DNA of 64,000 nt from Myxococcaceae bacterium (GTDB lineage: Bacteria; Myxococcota; Myxococcia; Myxococcales; Myxococcaceae), in the NCBI GenBank assembly GCA_016793095.1, contig JAEUJQ010000047.1, positions 1 through 64,000 on the forward strand, read 5' to 3'. The position numbers and the translations under genes were made by a program. Below are positions 31,601 through 34,365 of the stretch, in pieces. Each line of letters starts with the position of its first letter. Positions within the stretch are counted from its first letter, which is position 1. Under the pieces are notes generated by a model. That model was not told the DNA's origin. It saw only the letters and a program-made list of their open reading frames with translations, and did not search any database.

Positions 31601-34365
31601 GCCGCCGGCACCACCAGGTGCGCCGCAAACGAGCCGGCCTGCCCGGGCACTGGCGAGGGCGATGTCTCGGTACCGATGACCTGCCCGTCGAGGGTGAAGT
31701 CGATGCGCGCGAGCCCGGTGTCGTCTAACGCCCCGACGCTCAGGGTGAGGCCCTGGGTCTGAGCAACGCTCGTCCCGGCCACGGGAGAGACGACCGCCAC
31801 AGTCGGCCGCTGAGTGTCGCCCACGATGGAGACACTGACAGTCGCGCTGCCGCTCTGGCCCGACCCGTCTCGAGCTTCGGCCCGAACGACCGCAGCCGTC
31901 CCCGCGCGCTGGCTCGGCACCCTCCATGCGACTGTGAACGGGGCCGCGGTTGCGCGCCCGACCGGCAGTCCGTCTACGGTGTAGATAACTTCACGAACCG
32001 GCCCGCCGTCATCGAGAACCGCTGCCGTCAGGTTGACGACGGCTCCGGCGGTCACCGTCGCCTGAGCGACGGGCGTGAGGATGGTGACCTGGGGCGGAGT
32101 GTCAGCAACGAGGGCGACGTCGAGTTCGACCCGTGCCGTCTGCCCCTGCGAGTCGGTCGCGACGACCTCCAGCCGGGCCTGGGTGCCAACCCGGCTCGGC
32201 GGTGGCGTCCATGTGAGAGTGAATGAGCGCCCTCCCCCGCTCGCTCCATTCGCGCCGAGAATCGTGGTGCGGTCGACCGCCGCGCCGTCGGCGAGCAGCA
32301 CGACCTCGAGCCCCAGCGCCGCAGCGTCATCGCCCGCAAAGCCCGACACCGCGAGTGGAAGCCCAGCGGTCGCGGTCGCCGTCGGCGGCGGTGGGGACGA
32401 GAGAGAGACGAAGGGCGGCGCGTCGGGCGCCAGCATGACCGCGAGCGGCACGGCGGCAGTCGTCAGCCCCTGGCGGTCCACCGCCTCCGCCCGGATGACA
32501 ACGGCGGAGCCGACCCGGTTCGCGGGCGGCGTCCAGCTCACTTCCCAGAGAGGGACGACGACCGGAAACGTCGCGCCAGCAGGAGCGTTCGGTTCACAGC
32601 TCGGGTGCTGCCGCACCTCGAGGCGAGCCACAGACGCGGTGCCCGCAGGCGCATCGTCCAGACTGAAACGAACCGCCTGGAAGTCGAGATTGGACAGTGC
32701 GAAGGGACAGGCCGTCCAGTTGCCGCTCGTCACGCGCAACGTCAGCGGCGCAGACACCGGGAGCGTCACGCCGGCTGTCGGGTTCTCCCAGACCGGAGAA
32801 AGCCCGCTCACCTGCGTGCCCGCAAGGACGGTGATGGTCGCATCGGGCGACACCGTGCGGTGCCCTGCTGAGTCGACGACCGCCGCAGCAACCCGCAGGA
32901 CCGCCCCCTGCGTGGGAGGGGCGCGCATGGTGAAGCGGTACGGCGTCGCGGTGCTCGCCCCGGCAGGAACACCGTTCACCAGCCACTCGACCCGCGCCAC
33001 CGCCACGTCGTCCTGGGCGTGAGCGCTCAACTCGAATGACGCGCCAGCTGCCACGGTCGGCGGAGCCTGCAACTGGATGGTAGGCGCCGCGTCCTGCACG
33101 GTGACGACAGTCGAAGCAACCTGCCCTCCACTCGCAACACGCACCCGCGCACCCCCGGGCCGCAGGCCTGTCACCGCGCCGTCAACCGACACCGCGACGA
33201 CGGAGACATCATCGCTCGTCCACACCGTCCCGAGGACGGGAGGCGAGACATCGACAGACGCCCCCGAAGACAGCGTCGCGATGGCGCGCAGGCGCGTGCT
33301 TCCCCCAACGCTGGGCACGACGGGCGAGGCGGGCTGCAACTCCAGCGACGAGACGCCGGAAGTCGAGTCGACGATGACGGGCACCTGACGGGCCATGCCC
33401 GCGTAGACGACGTCGAGAACCGTCTGACCGTTGCCGCGTGCAACCACGTCGCCGCTGTCAGTGACGGCGCAGACGTTCTCGTCGCGGCACCTCAGTGACA
33501 AGCCGGCGGCGGGGGCGCTCAACTCCACCTCGCCCGCGAGGGCAAACGAAGCCGTCAGGCCGATGCGAAGCCTGCTGCCGAATCCATCCCTGAGGAGAGC
33601 GGGCGAGGGACGAGGAGCAATGTCGAGCAGCGTGTCGAGCGCGTTGCCGATGAACTCCGTCAGGCTGCGGTGCGTTCGCCGCCCGTACACGTCCTGGAAC
33701 GTGAGGTCAGCGATGACGACGCCATCGATGGGCAGACTGCCCGCCACCGGCACCGTCCAGGAGGCCCCTGTGGCGGAGAGGCTCCCAGCCAGGCGCCGCG
33801 TGTTCGCGAAGGACGTGGCCTGAACGTCTTTGAGGTTGCCGTTCGCAGCCCGGAGGATGGCCCCGCTCACCCCCACGACGGTTGCTTCGGCCACCGCGAC
33901 CGCGCCAACGGTCTTCACCTCGAGCACCACCGCCCCATTCGACGTGGAGAGCTTCGGTTTCTCACTCACCTTTACGAGCGCCGTCGCCTGGCTCCACGAG
34001 ACTGTCCTCGCAACACCGGCGCTTCCGTCGCCAGCAAGCGGCTCGGCAGTGATGGTGAGAACACCGTCCTCAGGCAGTCCGGCAGACAGCGGCGCGAGGA
34101 AGCGGAAAGGAGCGACGCCCGTCGGGTCGGGACGCAGCGAGGTGGTTGGCACCTGCGCAAACGGGCCGGCGGCCGATGTTCCCTGGATGGTGACACGCAG
34201 CGCAGCGACGTCCCCCTTGGTGAAAAAGGCGAGGTCGAGCGCGGTGTCTCCAACGCGAAGCGGACGGTGAGGAACGATGGCCTGAACGCTGCCGGGGCCC
34301 GCCCACGCCGCGACCGCCCCCAGCAGGGCCCACACCACAAATGCCCTGGCGTGGAGTCGCCTCAT
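1621..34365 (-). CDS. Giant exported modular protein (10,914 aa): Ig-like, LVIVD propeller, Big_5, TIG and Gly-rich modules
   Basis: A single frame of 10,914 codons, roughly 1.1 MDa by average residue mass, with no internal stop. Residues 1-28 are a Sec signal peptide (Arg-rich start, hydrophobic core, cleavage near VQA). In order: an N-terminal beta-rich part and Big_2-like segments (about 30-420); about 20 Ig-like repeats with the recurrent DDV.V..VE motif (about 420-2790); seven units of LVIVD-type propeller, Big_5-like and two TIG/IPT domains (about 2790-7110); Ig-like and propeller blocks (about 7220-9640); and four Gly-rich repeat-passenger-like blocks to the C terminus. It has no transmembrane helix after the signal, no LPXTG and no MYXO-CTERM tail. 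The ATG at 34365 overlaps the TGA of the upstream parvulin-like gene. The module types are those of adhesins and extracellular structural proteins. A surface or matrix role is inferred; the export route is not visible here. Confidence 0.95.
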   Translation of the reverse strand: MRRLHARAFVVWALLGAVAAWAGPGSVQAIVPHRPLRVGDTALDLAFFTKGDVAALRVTIQGTSAAGPFAQVPTTSLRPDPTGVAPFRFLAPLSAGLPEDGVLTITAEPLAGDGSAGVARTVSWSQATALVKVSEKPKLSTSNGAVVLEVKTVGAVAVAEATVVGVSGAILRAANGNLKDVQATSFANTRRLAGSLSATGASWTVPVAGSLPIDGVVIADLTFQDVYGRRTHRSLTEFIGNALDTLLDIAPRPSPALLRDGFGSRLRIGLTASFALAGEVELSAPAAGLSLRCRDENVCAVTDSGDVVARGNGQTVLDVVYAGMARQVPVIVDSTSGVSSLELQPASPVVPSVGGSTRLRAIATLSSGASVDVSPPVLGTVWTSDDVSVVAVSVDGAVTGLRPGGARVRVASGGQVASTVVTVQDAAPTIQLQAPPTVAAGASFELSAHAQDDVAVARVEWLVNGVPAGASTATPYRFTMRAPPTQGAVLRVAAAVVDSAGHRTVSPDATITVLAGTQVSGLSPVWENPTAGVTLPVSAPLTLRVTSGNWTACPFALSNLDFQAVRFSLDDAPAGTASVARLEVRQHPSCEPNAPAGATFPVVVPLWEVSWTPPANRVGSAVVIRAEAVDRQGLTTAAVPLAVMLAPDAPPFVSLSSPPPPTATATAGLPLAVSGFAGDDAAALGLEVVLLADGAAVDRTTILGANGASGGGRSFTLTWTPPPSRVGTQARLEVVATDSQGQTARVELDVALVADTPPQVTILTPVAQATVTAGAVVNLTAAVLDDGGPVREVIYTVDGLPVGRATAAPFTVAWRVPSQRAGTAAVVRAEARDGSGQSGSATVSVSIVGDTQRPTVAVVSPVAGTSVAQTQGLTLSVGALDDTGLARIDFTLDGQVIGTETSPSPVPGQAGSFAAHLVVPAARLAGASTRRLGARAVDGAGNIGVAPEVQVGITADGAPTVSFVTPSVGASVTSGTAVTVTLAAQDDVAVQDVVLLMDGVERGRRSVPPFQFALSVSGSPRAVTLEARVTDTAGQTAVATRSLQVVDDSEPPLGAFRTPLAGSRVFAGRTIPVEVIATDNVGPTRVVLTPAGHPPTTNTAPTIDGLYRVFRFEVAIPSTAAGSTLALTAVVSDAAGLSTTKTMSLFVTTDEPPRVQLVTPAAGATYREGREVAVSASVLDDEGVVAVVGMSGGALVGPLGTGTAVLDTSQRQRVTVRAPIISRGQSATVGLIARDTSGQTGEAEVVLNVTADTEAPTATLTLPLPGTPARVVSVRSGESIGLRVETADDVFVASATATIDAGVADAGVVVLTSTDGRLETTQVANPALPGTIITEERYRATFTGTLQTAGLQPGSYPVVVDVSDLAGNLATSPRFVLEVRPAVDVEAPRIALALRDTPSSTTCVQGSAVSLDITISDDGQLTTAAATQDGSPLSPLPVPTGSLLTHRLPVVIPSFAAGGFTTFVVSASDAVGRTTNAVVSCKLLPDEAPVVTLTQPTSGATFTEGRRESVAATVSDDVGLSLAAVALSSAAVDGVDGGVAMGGSFTPLSATFNVEGVSEVRVALSTTRAEVTAATTVAGAGRVVQVGVPAGTTVTAEYAYIAASPPTPDAGVTFSGRQSQTSAGVPLAFSWPTSVSVRHVRFEFSTGGASITIEPGQQPQVTLEEGSSRLSTVLTRQAVQPNRHSTASFSLRAPLWRGTSQLSAVVCDTAAHCRTSSRSQRVLPDVASPRAVLTAPPSGVDVVVGQVVQVATAVSDDVEVVRAELLVDGVLVSRVEGFGLSTPSFTWLAPATPGLMPVALVARATDAAGNATESAPTYVNVVEDVGPSITFTSLSSPVEQVSQLELSSGFVRLLQGQTAHLAVLVEDDVGVARVRAEFDGATVLDQNYGARVVSAGLNLVPPPGAIGTARVLVVRATDGAGREASRRLIVETRPPQAPVVGLVLPPVNAQVPEGTIQLVFEALAGDDLDMSSVDFFLNGQPALQVSASAAQLIQATAIDAEGLPVAQDPDIRAVVASFPPPFNDLTRLRRYRGVVQVPTGLITRGAGANVLTLRAVATDAERLQAFAERTYAIVEDTTAPQATISRPTASQDVIEGTVLRIEAEARDNVFVDTVEISMGPSLQGLQVVHTASGFPPVNGVAGSAFDVYAPPQSIEVALPRLAQLGASGPTPYFVAVRARDSSGRWSALTLQAVDLVPDVPPTVSIASPVDGSPVVQGHFVEVAVLAVDDVAVSSVSLVVDGVVFPVVRALSPFTFRVPVPGAATELRVQARGVDSFGHLVNSALLRLPARVDGAPTISITRPTNGSSVTEGRFTSVIIAAADDVAVSRIDAVVAGLATGPLSVTSSSAPFAFEVPLPFGSAGRQLTVSATAVDTGGHSASAAPVSFSVVADTVGPTVSIRAPAAGSEVVAGQMMPVDIQAEDNIDVASVSVSVNGIAVGALATPPFRFSAPVPTNAAGATWVVSVTAVDTSANSTTSQVSVDIVADQRPTVSLVAPAQVVGGRPVTFAATAGDDVGIARVEFHVGTSPGTLAPVASRYVLPFQQPWDVPTNAVGQQLFALARAYDVTGQSADSNVVTFQVTADTPPLVAMVRPAQGSFVFEGRSLVLEADASDAEGPVAQVVFLVNGARVDAATQPAGVPGFPGRFRGRWVPPVGSGNRTFAIRALAVDSAGQETASAPVTVGSVTDTVPPDVQLLDPPGADVVTEGDTVAVRAFAQDNASVAAVEAFVNGVSIGTTATPSTSVANRPVYSVPWLVPNGAGQTRRLTMRARDSASNSATSEPVDVEVGMRTSSTLESSLVHVMAARADGLVAVATSSGLRLARRQTGALAWQGGVPLPQGEPVAVALAEAPSGTPAPLANLVAVAMAPAAERAPELILVDAATAALPSIVGQIDLPNGVPSAIALRGRLAFVAMGTLGVTVVDVTAPTSPQRVATRPVVGAARGLAMFGDLLLVASDSGGLRVLDARTPGLVERGFAALPGRAMSVAIDGELALVGCEAPDSPVALVNLSDTSAPGLLSVTSQRSARRDTAMREAVEVAFSGQVAVTSGVLRDQDDVAVKGLLTASAVWGGGLQPFVRANLFLDQSRRFSEPRRHSVSLVAGQPIALVSASELGDFALPQFAVVAVSPAPASDAATPSTSVALSFNLAPDPLSVGNAVSLRLGDPVLGPAVAATASVSGATLVLTPGAPLPLSGRVFVVVESSLRSTTGVALVRRFESSFRVAPSSAGAPVVSSVSPAQGPVEGGTTVTVRGTGFTPGVRVFFGDFEAQPVAVLSSTEFTAVSPPNVEGPAFVRVVNVDGLEAGVVGGFVYVPVLDVRYVQPASGPLAGGRRVEVVGTGFQRGAIVRFDGAAATNVVVQSSGRLAATTPPGVFGPAAIEVENPDGRLSRLEAGFMYTDVSVTGRLARYDPQADGPVRPIGKLNQSFITDLSIEGDRVVVVQGAAIAQSASSVSELLLRSQLGSLSVVNVDAGVPLVMGGVSFVPPYAPVGVVTKGGTAWVTLEGRNVGGIEVEGENTASLAVVDVTNPTAPTVGQVMPFAGAAGPLLLMGDMLVVASGAEGLTVFSVAEPARPVLIGAVKPIGSNGLAIDEPVVDIAALRGHVFATTGVSQRTLVLDLSRASPVTVAEVPAARLRLRGGDGLGLGSGVLSAVAASPVTRARLVAPVQPLLQRLVFKEAAAGVHLGLGAGAVDGSIGVIQLQALGQPELPNSINVLDLFPVVDTRGLGWMGDTVVAAAASVIRSDFPPLDALVTAKMPFPMVVAVDPQVDADAVLVTRLIRVELNTVVSNATSTTVRLVRDDGSALGVAVPVTVTPTGRVIEVSPTAALDVNARYRLELSGLSDVVTAASMPAPFRSAFTTASGTTAREMTLASVSPREGPNTGGTLVTLTGTGFVNGSEVRVGGELAVVQSVAPDGSSVSFTTPPGAAGLAAVTVRSPQGPQLVRMGAFLYVEPLRLLSVSPASGPTSGGTRVTLTGRGFATSGGVAVAFGSQPAAAVRVVGIGRIEVVTPNGVVGPVDVRVTNTSTGSSSTLAAGFEYEQPTQSIVRLGVSRVHDALVLGDTAYLGTSAGLVAVDLSGLERFGPNAGQPIPPSERDGLVDRDENGADDRLLATLATTTDVTSIAQPREGGSRLWMTQAGQVVSPGGSQSWEGRAAAVDVTFVHRGTRDDVSVAVATSRPAPLGAFGIARQGDEALLAQGSASQAVSRLDVSGAGLFPVDSLAVASGGQSIAVGDGVALVATGTRNPQTWRVDGAGLTRVSTRGALGVSGTLSVPAQRVRVEGALGVVAAGSQGLVLVDLLATPFVVRSTTAVGGFARDVRVQGRTAWVAVEGVGLVAVDVSNPEAPQRLFTVAGGSAVAVAYGNGRIGSVRQMTEGLAFSFAPFSSFVPLSATVAAGQVVPLATPSFSVVFSTAVDASTAAVAFSLTADGAVVPGVLEAGAGAASSTLLFRPAGQLPADAAMRLSVSTALRSQSGLALERPLVVDFRSARAVGAVPSIALISPRVGPVAGGVQADVLGAGFDNDALVFIGGAPAPVLARSSSRLQVTTPPGTAGLADVVVQNAASGLFAVRAGGYLYRQPLSLSTAAPAFLNPRGGSSVRLTGAGLLPAWLDPAGALRVRIGGLEATSVSVESSSVVTALAPPNSFGSVAVQVTTGDGTEQFTLPNRLTYGLPFVTEELTPGLAPRTLVEDDTTPGLLHAAAGSTGENSYLQPYFGPLTGAGTVTQSYRLASFDVGMAGRPRLQAALPVSTPNALADEAVYRLARNQQLREGLEFSPDSLDLHSRQGRLFLANGLSGVTLLRGRGDGGVTGLFVETEGRARPEPASLVSRVMPTQQGLWALETTLVPLAADSQGCQPTVPALSATGAARYVDARVPTDPVVVGTLASGAANAPVALVPWKQGLVVATGHSMGKSFVRCNTPFPPPPDYSFTGPRLSFGPVLPRAPTAPPLPSTASGELLITDSQVPGAAVLRRLEVPYNIADMVMVGDVAVVAAPNIGVVFIDVTQAPPVEVARVAFDDSLSNVPGTPRRLKLFGNVLFVAAGAGGVALIDVTSPAQPRVLSAGNTEVALDVVPVQDRLYVATGKGLAELAMPFSFVRDVMPARGATVPPAASPMVVRLSRPISPQSVTNSSVQLVGPNGPVQTSLSVNNDFGRQAFEVLVTPAQALEPQQSYRLALSTAVADQRGGRLLVPFESSFTTAVAGATQPRLDEVVPPWLGVDGGVVTLSGVGLAEVTTVRVGAQSLVPTSRSATALTVTVPGRNAGFADVTVVDTSGLSSVLPAGLQVVDALTGRVHVQPDHGPVAGGTRVRLSLEGRAPLVAGSRVFVGGRLADETDVDSPSVVSFTVPEGAGAGIAPIAVERPGEAATVVATFSYEGPAGTKVDLPGFPPRVISELELVGTSWFVGSSATPSGLEVFDVSIPERPIRLGGLGASGPVRGLDIEGDVAFLAEDAFGVAVVSVADRTQPFEVSRIVSSGLATDVQVAGDTLLVSLVDTSALPGSIRVLSANEPGFTPRGLLLLDADPLSIDVMDGRLFALTTDVTTVRGSLEGGALELREYDAASGARLSRVVVEAGLADYEARVASRLTVRGGVAWVTVGTRVFIFDVTGATPVLQRSSDMGEAARGVALVGCTAWVGTEGVETVQSLPPLTLAITAMSPRTGSTVPGEVLITADATLPVAPDSLTASTFAVSVGGVPISGTRRIEFTTTGAVLVFTPTTPLTPGVVVRARVDGITDFEGRLLARPAETVFTVAATGALQPVITALTPATGFVDASTTVTVHGSGFRAGTTVRVGGVEAQVTSSTSTTLTALVPPAPGFIAGPAHVEVSDPDGPNAVRAGGFLYVERLRLISISPDNAPQRGGVTVAVTGRGFRPGLAVEFGGTTSFLVSVQGTTRASVAAPAHAAGRVDVVVRMGSESATLPAAFLYGSGAVSEYRTGAVSDLIVEEGIAYASFGGTTPIVGRDGTVYAAAAESGTRGLALIDLSEPNTLRTIVSLPQGAAVTRLEKVGTRLYAAAGSGGLIEVDVSVPAQASVSRSLATGGAAVDVVVKDHLAFVADNLGVAVVDVDRFVLAGRIPITGGATSLAQARGTLFVGTGSTVAPQLRLFDVHNAAWAPLGSMSLPAVAKHLAVSGTRAFASLGSARQVAIIDVATPSGPAPAGTIQLVDALGAGWVSAEQTAVVGDVVLVAAGGGDLQRFVAPRGAAPQFVDAASVFGDVRAVGFEKRNAFVGTLFLDVGGAAVELPLASSADATGTVTGSLSTVALDFLPVRDVMPPVGGRIALTATPEVVLGELPDTSTLTQLVLESSSGAPVSVTRTVVAEPGGARVRLTPGTPLVPAQGYQVKVLPGLTGLSRSSLGVTLESSFDTATTSATEMPVVRTLEPSWALEGGGGVMDIVGEEFMSLAAVKLGGAAAQVLSVSADGRRLTVRVPSGPRGLAAVEVINPNGLSTKALGAFRYLEPPRLDSVTPSFAEFESGATVTLRGAGLHANSIITFGSVPATNVTLAADDSVSVRVPDGVTGVVDVVAGTPSPGGVASSTLLNGFTFTLRRDRLTQGQFGPSARVGSALLVSEGPDLVPFDVSVPSQPVRRPAVSGVNSAGAMTLVGRELFVAGNGVVARYDVDTCGAAPGALCLPQELQRIPVTPAVQFTAIAARSNAAWVVVSGSNEVVLLGRVGNNWQVVASAFVGTGTVRDVALTDDALLVLVQSGPAASLEVRDFATPTLPMLGSLALARAASSLAVEGRRVAIAMETGVALVSVVSRSAPSVISSWTTSSNAPTKVALAGPFVLAADSARLWLLDATAATLAARTWGIVTGAPGGVDLVDGEVLVTTSTGLASYALPYPSLRNSSVAVAPAGPVFVDWASTTPAAVLAGTSLALSRGATAVGGATARSGTRLSFTPAQALVAGETVTATVSAPPFPVVGSGWTGVLSFPVFVAASPAGLVATSATPTFGPTTGGTLVTIDGSGFDATTEVRIGGVLTVQQPGGTATRLEVLTPGASQPGPATVTLSNAAQESAEVASGFAYIAPLSLNAVVPGAVNEQGGPVVLHGVGFTRGLVVRMGGVVVTPASFSPTALSVAVPAGPVGPVTIELTQAGAAPVLDSSLLARIDGTAPTLVSLSPVDEDGSQDVRLQPTFLARFSEPISSASLSTVRLVLDGTGATVAAAVATGGDAQSVVLTPSAALSSTTRYRFDASLVRDVSGNAAGTAAVRIFRTRDIVPPQASLVLATDGRTVTNGLQLAANVPWAFQAIITDDSGPLSGDSATFTVDGVPAQRVGSGRWSFTWPQSAVGTNSTLILTARDASQNTTTVTFSVVVADDTPPSVVFAQPLAGATFEEGGAIPVSLTATDNNGVAQVRLYVDGRPWKTLSVASGVSATLTETLRVPAVSTPRTMELLAEAVDSRGTRGVSSPVLLTLVPDGTAPQVSFLSPTAGQQVPGGSPVPLVVSVVEDSALNEVIFKADGAVVARRTSAPWSAEWRAPVPASTQVVALTVEATDARGNVGAASRLVSVSNVERAPTVTILEPGNFSWDEFTHVPVRLGVNGAERVTGLTVSLGGVVRSFVRVGELVSFTLPAPEVKPPAGYSGPRYEESVVLTVSWTTDNLGLGTARQSIVVRDVTAPAAVAVVSVPTPPVMLGGGAVDVSLAVDAGSPTAMVTSRPGVRVGSAVVVQSASGRFPLPSGPEGSTVEVGVTASVLPFVGAGLSEFQLSEQSTLRVFAGPPTTVAVPGRGSLVSLVSEGSRTALVRSVPGGFADVILLDGGAVSASRRLDGTPTAAAWLNGALIVATRGSGGVALRRFTMPTLAEAGSSVVRTSVSALEARGGALYVGTEEGLEVRDGTLSLVVRMPLDGVRALASARDRLAVATRSRVLLYEVRSFGFLVQLHAVARTGVTQVAVTSAPEGVCAAGEVLECFDAALVSRGGTALAGPAVSLTATGPWVAVAGARDTRVFDVTGVPTVHGLFETIGRARLEPGALMAMGAQGLVSWPLIRGSAAPTVSLTAQGTATAGADIPLVATVTDGADPLNAWRAELLVDGVVVDTFDGQTPTHVALPSTPRAVTLSLRVKDLSGQVATTQAIVTTTLAASGPAVSLISPIESVSGGQLAVRVESDEPGRLAQVEYVVSGAAPVLVAQPGFAASLPLPVVSVDTPVLLAATGLDALGRRGPTSTRPVLVAAAPPLPPLLSLEVVGGAPYVEGTRRRVRVTGTPSLAATDTVRVLADGVEAALASAPDFDVEVALPLVTASRTVTLTAEPIDEAGRVGPATAVSVVVVDDLSVPALTLVVQPAGAVVAQGSVLLAQATVSDQTATTVTTSLRIDGLEVATDGAELSFAVPATTPVGAVIEVRASAVDVASNAVTATATRRVVAQPVAALSAPGATGAFVPGGGVSVWGDLVAVGTPTGVALYHLARSPAPVLTPVSTWSLGEPPASIAMGNGFLLVARASSGLEVLAVGSGGVLSPVESIAGRWARLASAGDVFCASRPQFGRSDAFDAVILDVQPGARARTIALPFSGPLPVVSGTLGRCLHRIDDARQGIAVPSAAGAWATSSVVSQALGIAVLELPVGALSVGGGTARVHRSTGFFGATEFVDVSLPSTALDAVVGGGQALIATNDGSLNVVDVRDVSRPALLSSTPFGARRLAVSGGVVVGVTENALRLATLTRPHVDATGVQFTLPTIDSAVALSAGRGTIVVAASQQGLLRASFDAPQLTDVATRPGAISWVDRQGDVIFAQDGSALVAWLDQGTWPGGLGSAVPVQGFETVNQVAVTAGRLWAVSGASLRTAPWAYQYPFSVTGLESTTLAGATMDLAADEDLAVIAQGTSFGVVGLSPSGVPAVIATVPGGAMKAALDGDLLAIASGTSVSLYSVATPNSPALRSTLTARGTIRRLRLSGRTLVASEGPSGVETWDVTNPTAPALRAQYAVQRAEDAVVADGHLVVADASTGVRVFPALSASTPSVSWTAAPPDSAPIGSLFAIGAEARGVAVDEAWVRVDGQLVGRLPASGSALVAMPPRAVGGSLVAVSVEARAAGGRVGTSATKHVRAVPANNAQATLSFASVPSGAAGARGVVAVGASTAVPMPSLVTLTLDDVFLASTASPLDGSFRFNIPVVVPAVASSGVRTLTATLVDGLGRVSSVSTAWTLSADAVAPTLSGLPAALKGEPAVNSFTLSSADSSALTVELFVDGVLANAASSPQGSVQLPTTLRFPAARVGQSVTLRAVATDGTGLTTEVSQSYVVQPDGVAPVVSLNVPLSVAEGARFFQPCDAFDIDGDATSLELFVDGVLVSSVTSPGASFLSQVPPVVISAPALSTAASISLEAVARDVRGRESRVARAIAVVPGAAPVLTFEQMPSGSVLEGDNLALTNNAFVRAFDSSNRVHRLEVFLEGVSIGVAGPAVTEPTGRDVTLTLDASLPLLAQTATATFNAVVTNALGQQTSLSGVVPLAPNPPPTITFTRSVPAPLVGETVTWCVRGEDSDGRLRSGFALSVAIDGVAQLGATSCGQHCREFCTTRTAVAPQSFVMAATATDVLGKSTSAQDSLGFAVNQPPAVAIEAPAQGPEGGQVSVRASVMDERGLAWLEFRVGAQVLQRFTSPVVGQQYVVQVPTPSLGTLTVTAEAEDVGGLRGVATADVQVVPASQLGHISETDFSFDDTDLLISGTELRVDGVHRFRSITIVDGGVLTHSSQGLSGTKSFDLEVTGEVLVAVGARIDATGRGGLGGFVAPNSDSAGRTSQNVAGPEGASGSHAGPGEAVGASQPVVGVVDDAAFVGGGGSGTVGQPLEPGASGGGLIRLRAQSLLLDGAIEANGDRPTRVGQRGGAGGGVRLEVGSLGGAGAVRANGSGGGSGGRVVVRYASLAGFDLANVQARGDGAGGVGTVLLQQTSAADAGVGPLGLLRLENGGQPSAFTTVPGGSYARLEVRSGARARFSLATSAADLVLDNAVVEFDEPLSTPGLTALTVTSSTVRLAKPWVPTGLSLALLNSTWVANTPPTAALGEVQLTGSTWTTPEATVATTGEVAFLASGNVRIDGTSRVDVSRKGFLGGRSGDNFASAGRGPGGSGEPNAAGSHGAPGAYSMWPWNAPYDSSKAPVLPGGGGSADGLDPGGNGGGVIRISAASLQLDGVLAANGGDASAQAWAGAGGTVSLSVSGAFSGTGSVEASGGAAPATLRSAGAGRVAVVFGSMSFPRGNVFTKATEGGGSGTQFFRNALDAHGEVAVDNEGVWPSFYTDVEGGTYTGVTVTGRAYVTFGGPVSTAAAAFATCGGLYSYSPFTYTGGAPLDFTSCSAQFNVLSAPAGLRLSSCNVSVAAPMALASLSVLSGSQLFGPLLDLDVAGLVQVDGSSSVTAYDYTAVTGAPANGTYGGQGVGGPAISSTDITRPLQAGGWATHDWLDGSPGAAGGRIHLKATRLELAGIISASALAGWANSGVGPTFSGSGGSVLLEVADLAGFGGTAGWVQANGASGSGGGRVAVVHVGSSSVPYTLEAIGGPEGGGAGTVYLERDDAVAGHLVRTLVISNNGLAAPLVSATRIEGVPSSLAAPLVLVAVATNARVDFIGALTTEHLLIADGVAARTAASFDDVAVLSGFPTDFANVDLLFRAGALPMQGLSASNSTITRAIDFLPVYRWTPDLVSLTNGSVLQQVRLTPVPDTGALEIDTTVAGFLFEVDATSSIDVSGTGYLGGLVLSPGTERGEGPGGAAGAAGSYGGPGGWAATSLEYDDVSDPREAGSGGSGEVAGPTVGGAGGGVLTLIADTLQLDGVLRANGAGGFRGGAGGTVRVSCASGQGAGTIEVLGGLPGGGAGRIKVTANSTPAWVLDASRRDGGGGAGTVFVEAWDLWPSFASLTVDARSRPTTVPLRATSIPLVPAGQLDLGSLVIQGGVDVTTDNLVNAASAFADVNSTFTSPNLTLP
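1800..5450 (-). repeat. Four Gly-rich beta-solenoid-like blocks at the C terminus of the giant protein
   Basis: Residues about 9640-10850 hold four related blocks of about 200-290 residues (about 5.45-4.64, 4.33-3.66, 3.40-2.80 and 2.40-1.81 kb). Each runs through a strand with V.VDG(A/T)..(I/V)D.(T/S)G.G.LGG, a Gly/Ala/Ser-rich loop with GGGGSG-type runs, a G.I.L.A..L.LDG.(I/L).A(N/S)G strand, and an AG.V.L...  GTV(F/Y)(L/V)E ending. This layout resembles the Gly-rich parallel beta-helix regions of secreted myxobacterial proteins. There is no autotransporter barrel after it; the protein ends at TLP. Confidence 0.7.
5450..13030 (-). repeat. Mixed Big_5 / Ig-like / propeller blocks in the giant protein
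   Basis: After the seventh TIG pair the order changes. There is one Big_5-like domain (about 13.03-12.70 kb), about five Ig-like repeats (12.70-11.21 kb), a propeller (11.20-10.40 kb), about four Ig-like repeats (10.39-9.24 kb), a longer propeller (9.23-7.49 kb) and about six to eight Ig-like repeats (7.49-5.48 kb). TIG domains are absent here. The boundaries are read from the protein motifs and are approximate to about 50 residues. Confidence 0.65.
9195..9205 (-). repeat. Homopolymeric G11 tract inside the giant gene
   Basis: Eleven consecutive G on the coding strand encode Pro-Gly-Gly-Gly-Val around residue 8388, at the start of a propeller block. It is the longest mononucleotide run I noticed in the window. 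A gain or loss of one G would shift the frame. One of the two shifted frames is open only to 8982, so about 2,500 C-terminal residues would be lost. This is a candidate slippage (phase-variation) site, or alternatively a sequencing-error hotspot. Confidence 0.85.
13030..25990 (-). repeat. Seven propeller / Big_5 / TIG / TIG supramodules
   Basis: Residues about 2790-7110 repeat a composite unit of about 550-710 residues seven times. Each unit is a beta-propeller with LVIVD-type strands (patterns like VDVSNP..P), then a Big_5 (SbsA-like) Ig fold ending in a long R..F.S.F-type strand, then two TIG/IPT domains with the SGP..GGT.V...G.GF signature. TIG pairs lie at about 24.69-24.17, 22.76-22.25, 20.88-20.31, 18.75-18.24, 17.09-16.58, 15.24-14.72 and 13.53-13.04 kb. 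The order is constant in every unit, so the whole composite was multiplied as a block and then diverged. Confidence 0.8.
26000..33100 (-). repeat. Array of about 20 Ig-like repeats in the giant protein
   Basis: Residues about 420-2790 consist of tandem units of about 105-120 residues. Each has a PTVSI..P..G..V..G strand, a (S/A/T)DDV.VA.VE..VDG centre and an A.A.D..G core near the end. I count about 20 copies of the DD/DN centre. The copies have diverged at the DNA level, so this is an old protein-repeat array and not a recent DNA amplification. The fold is Ig/cadherin-like (Big_9/PKD-like), and the conserved acidic pairs could bind Ca2+. The binding is inferred from the fold family. Confidence 0.85.

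Noticed and set aside
1621-34365. Giant gene as a polyketide or non-ribosomal peptide synthetase
   Set aside because: No condensation, adenylation, ketosynthase or carrier motifs. It has a signal peptide and extracellular beta domains throughout.
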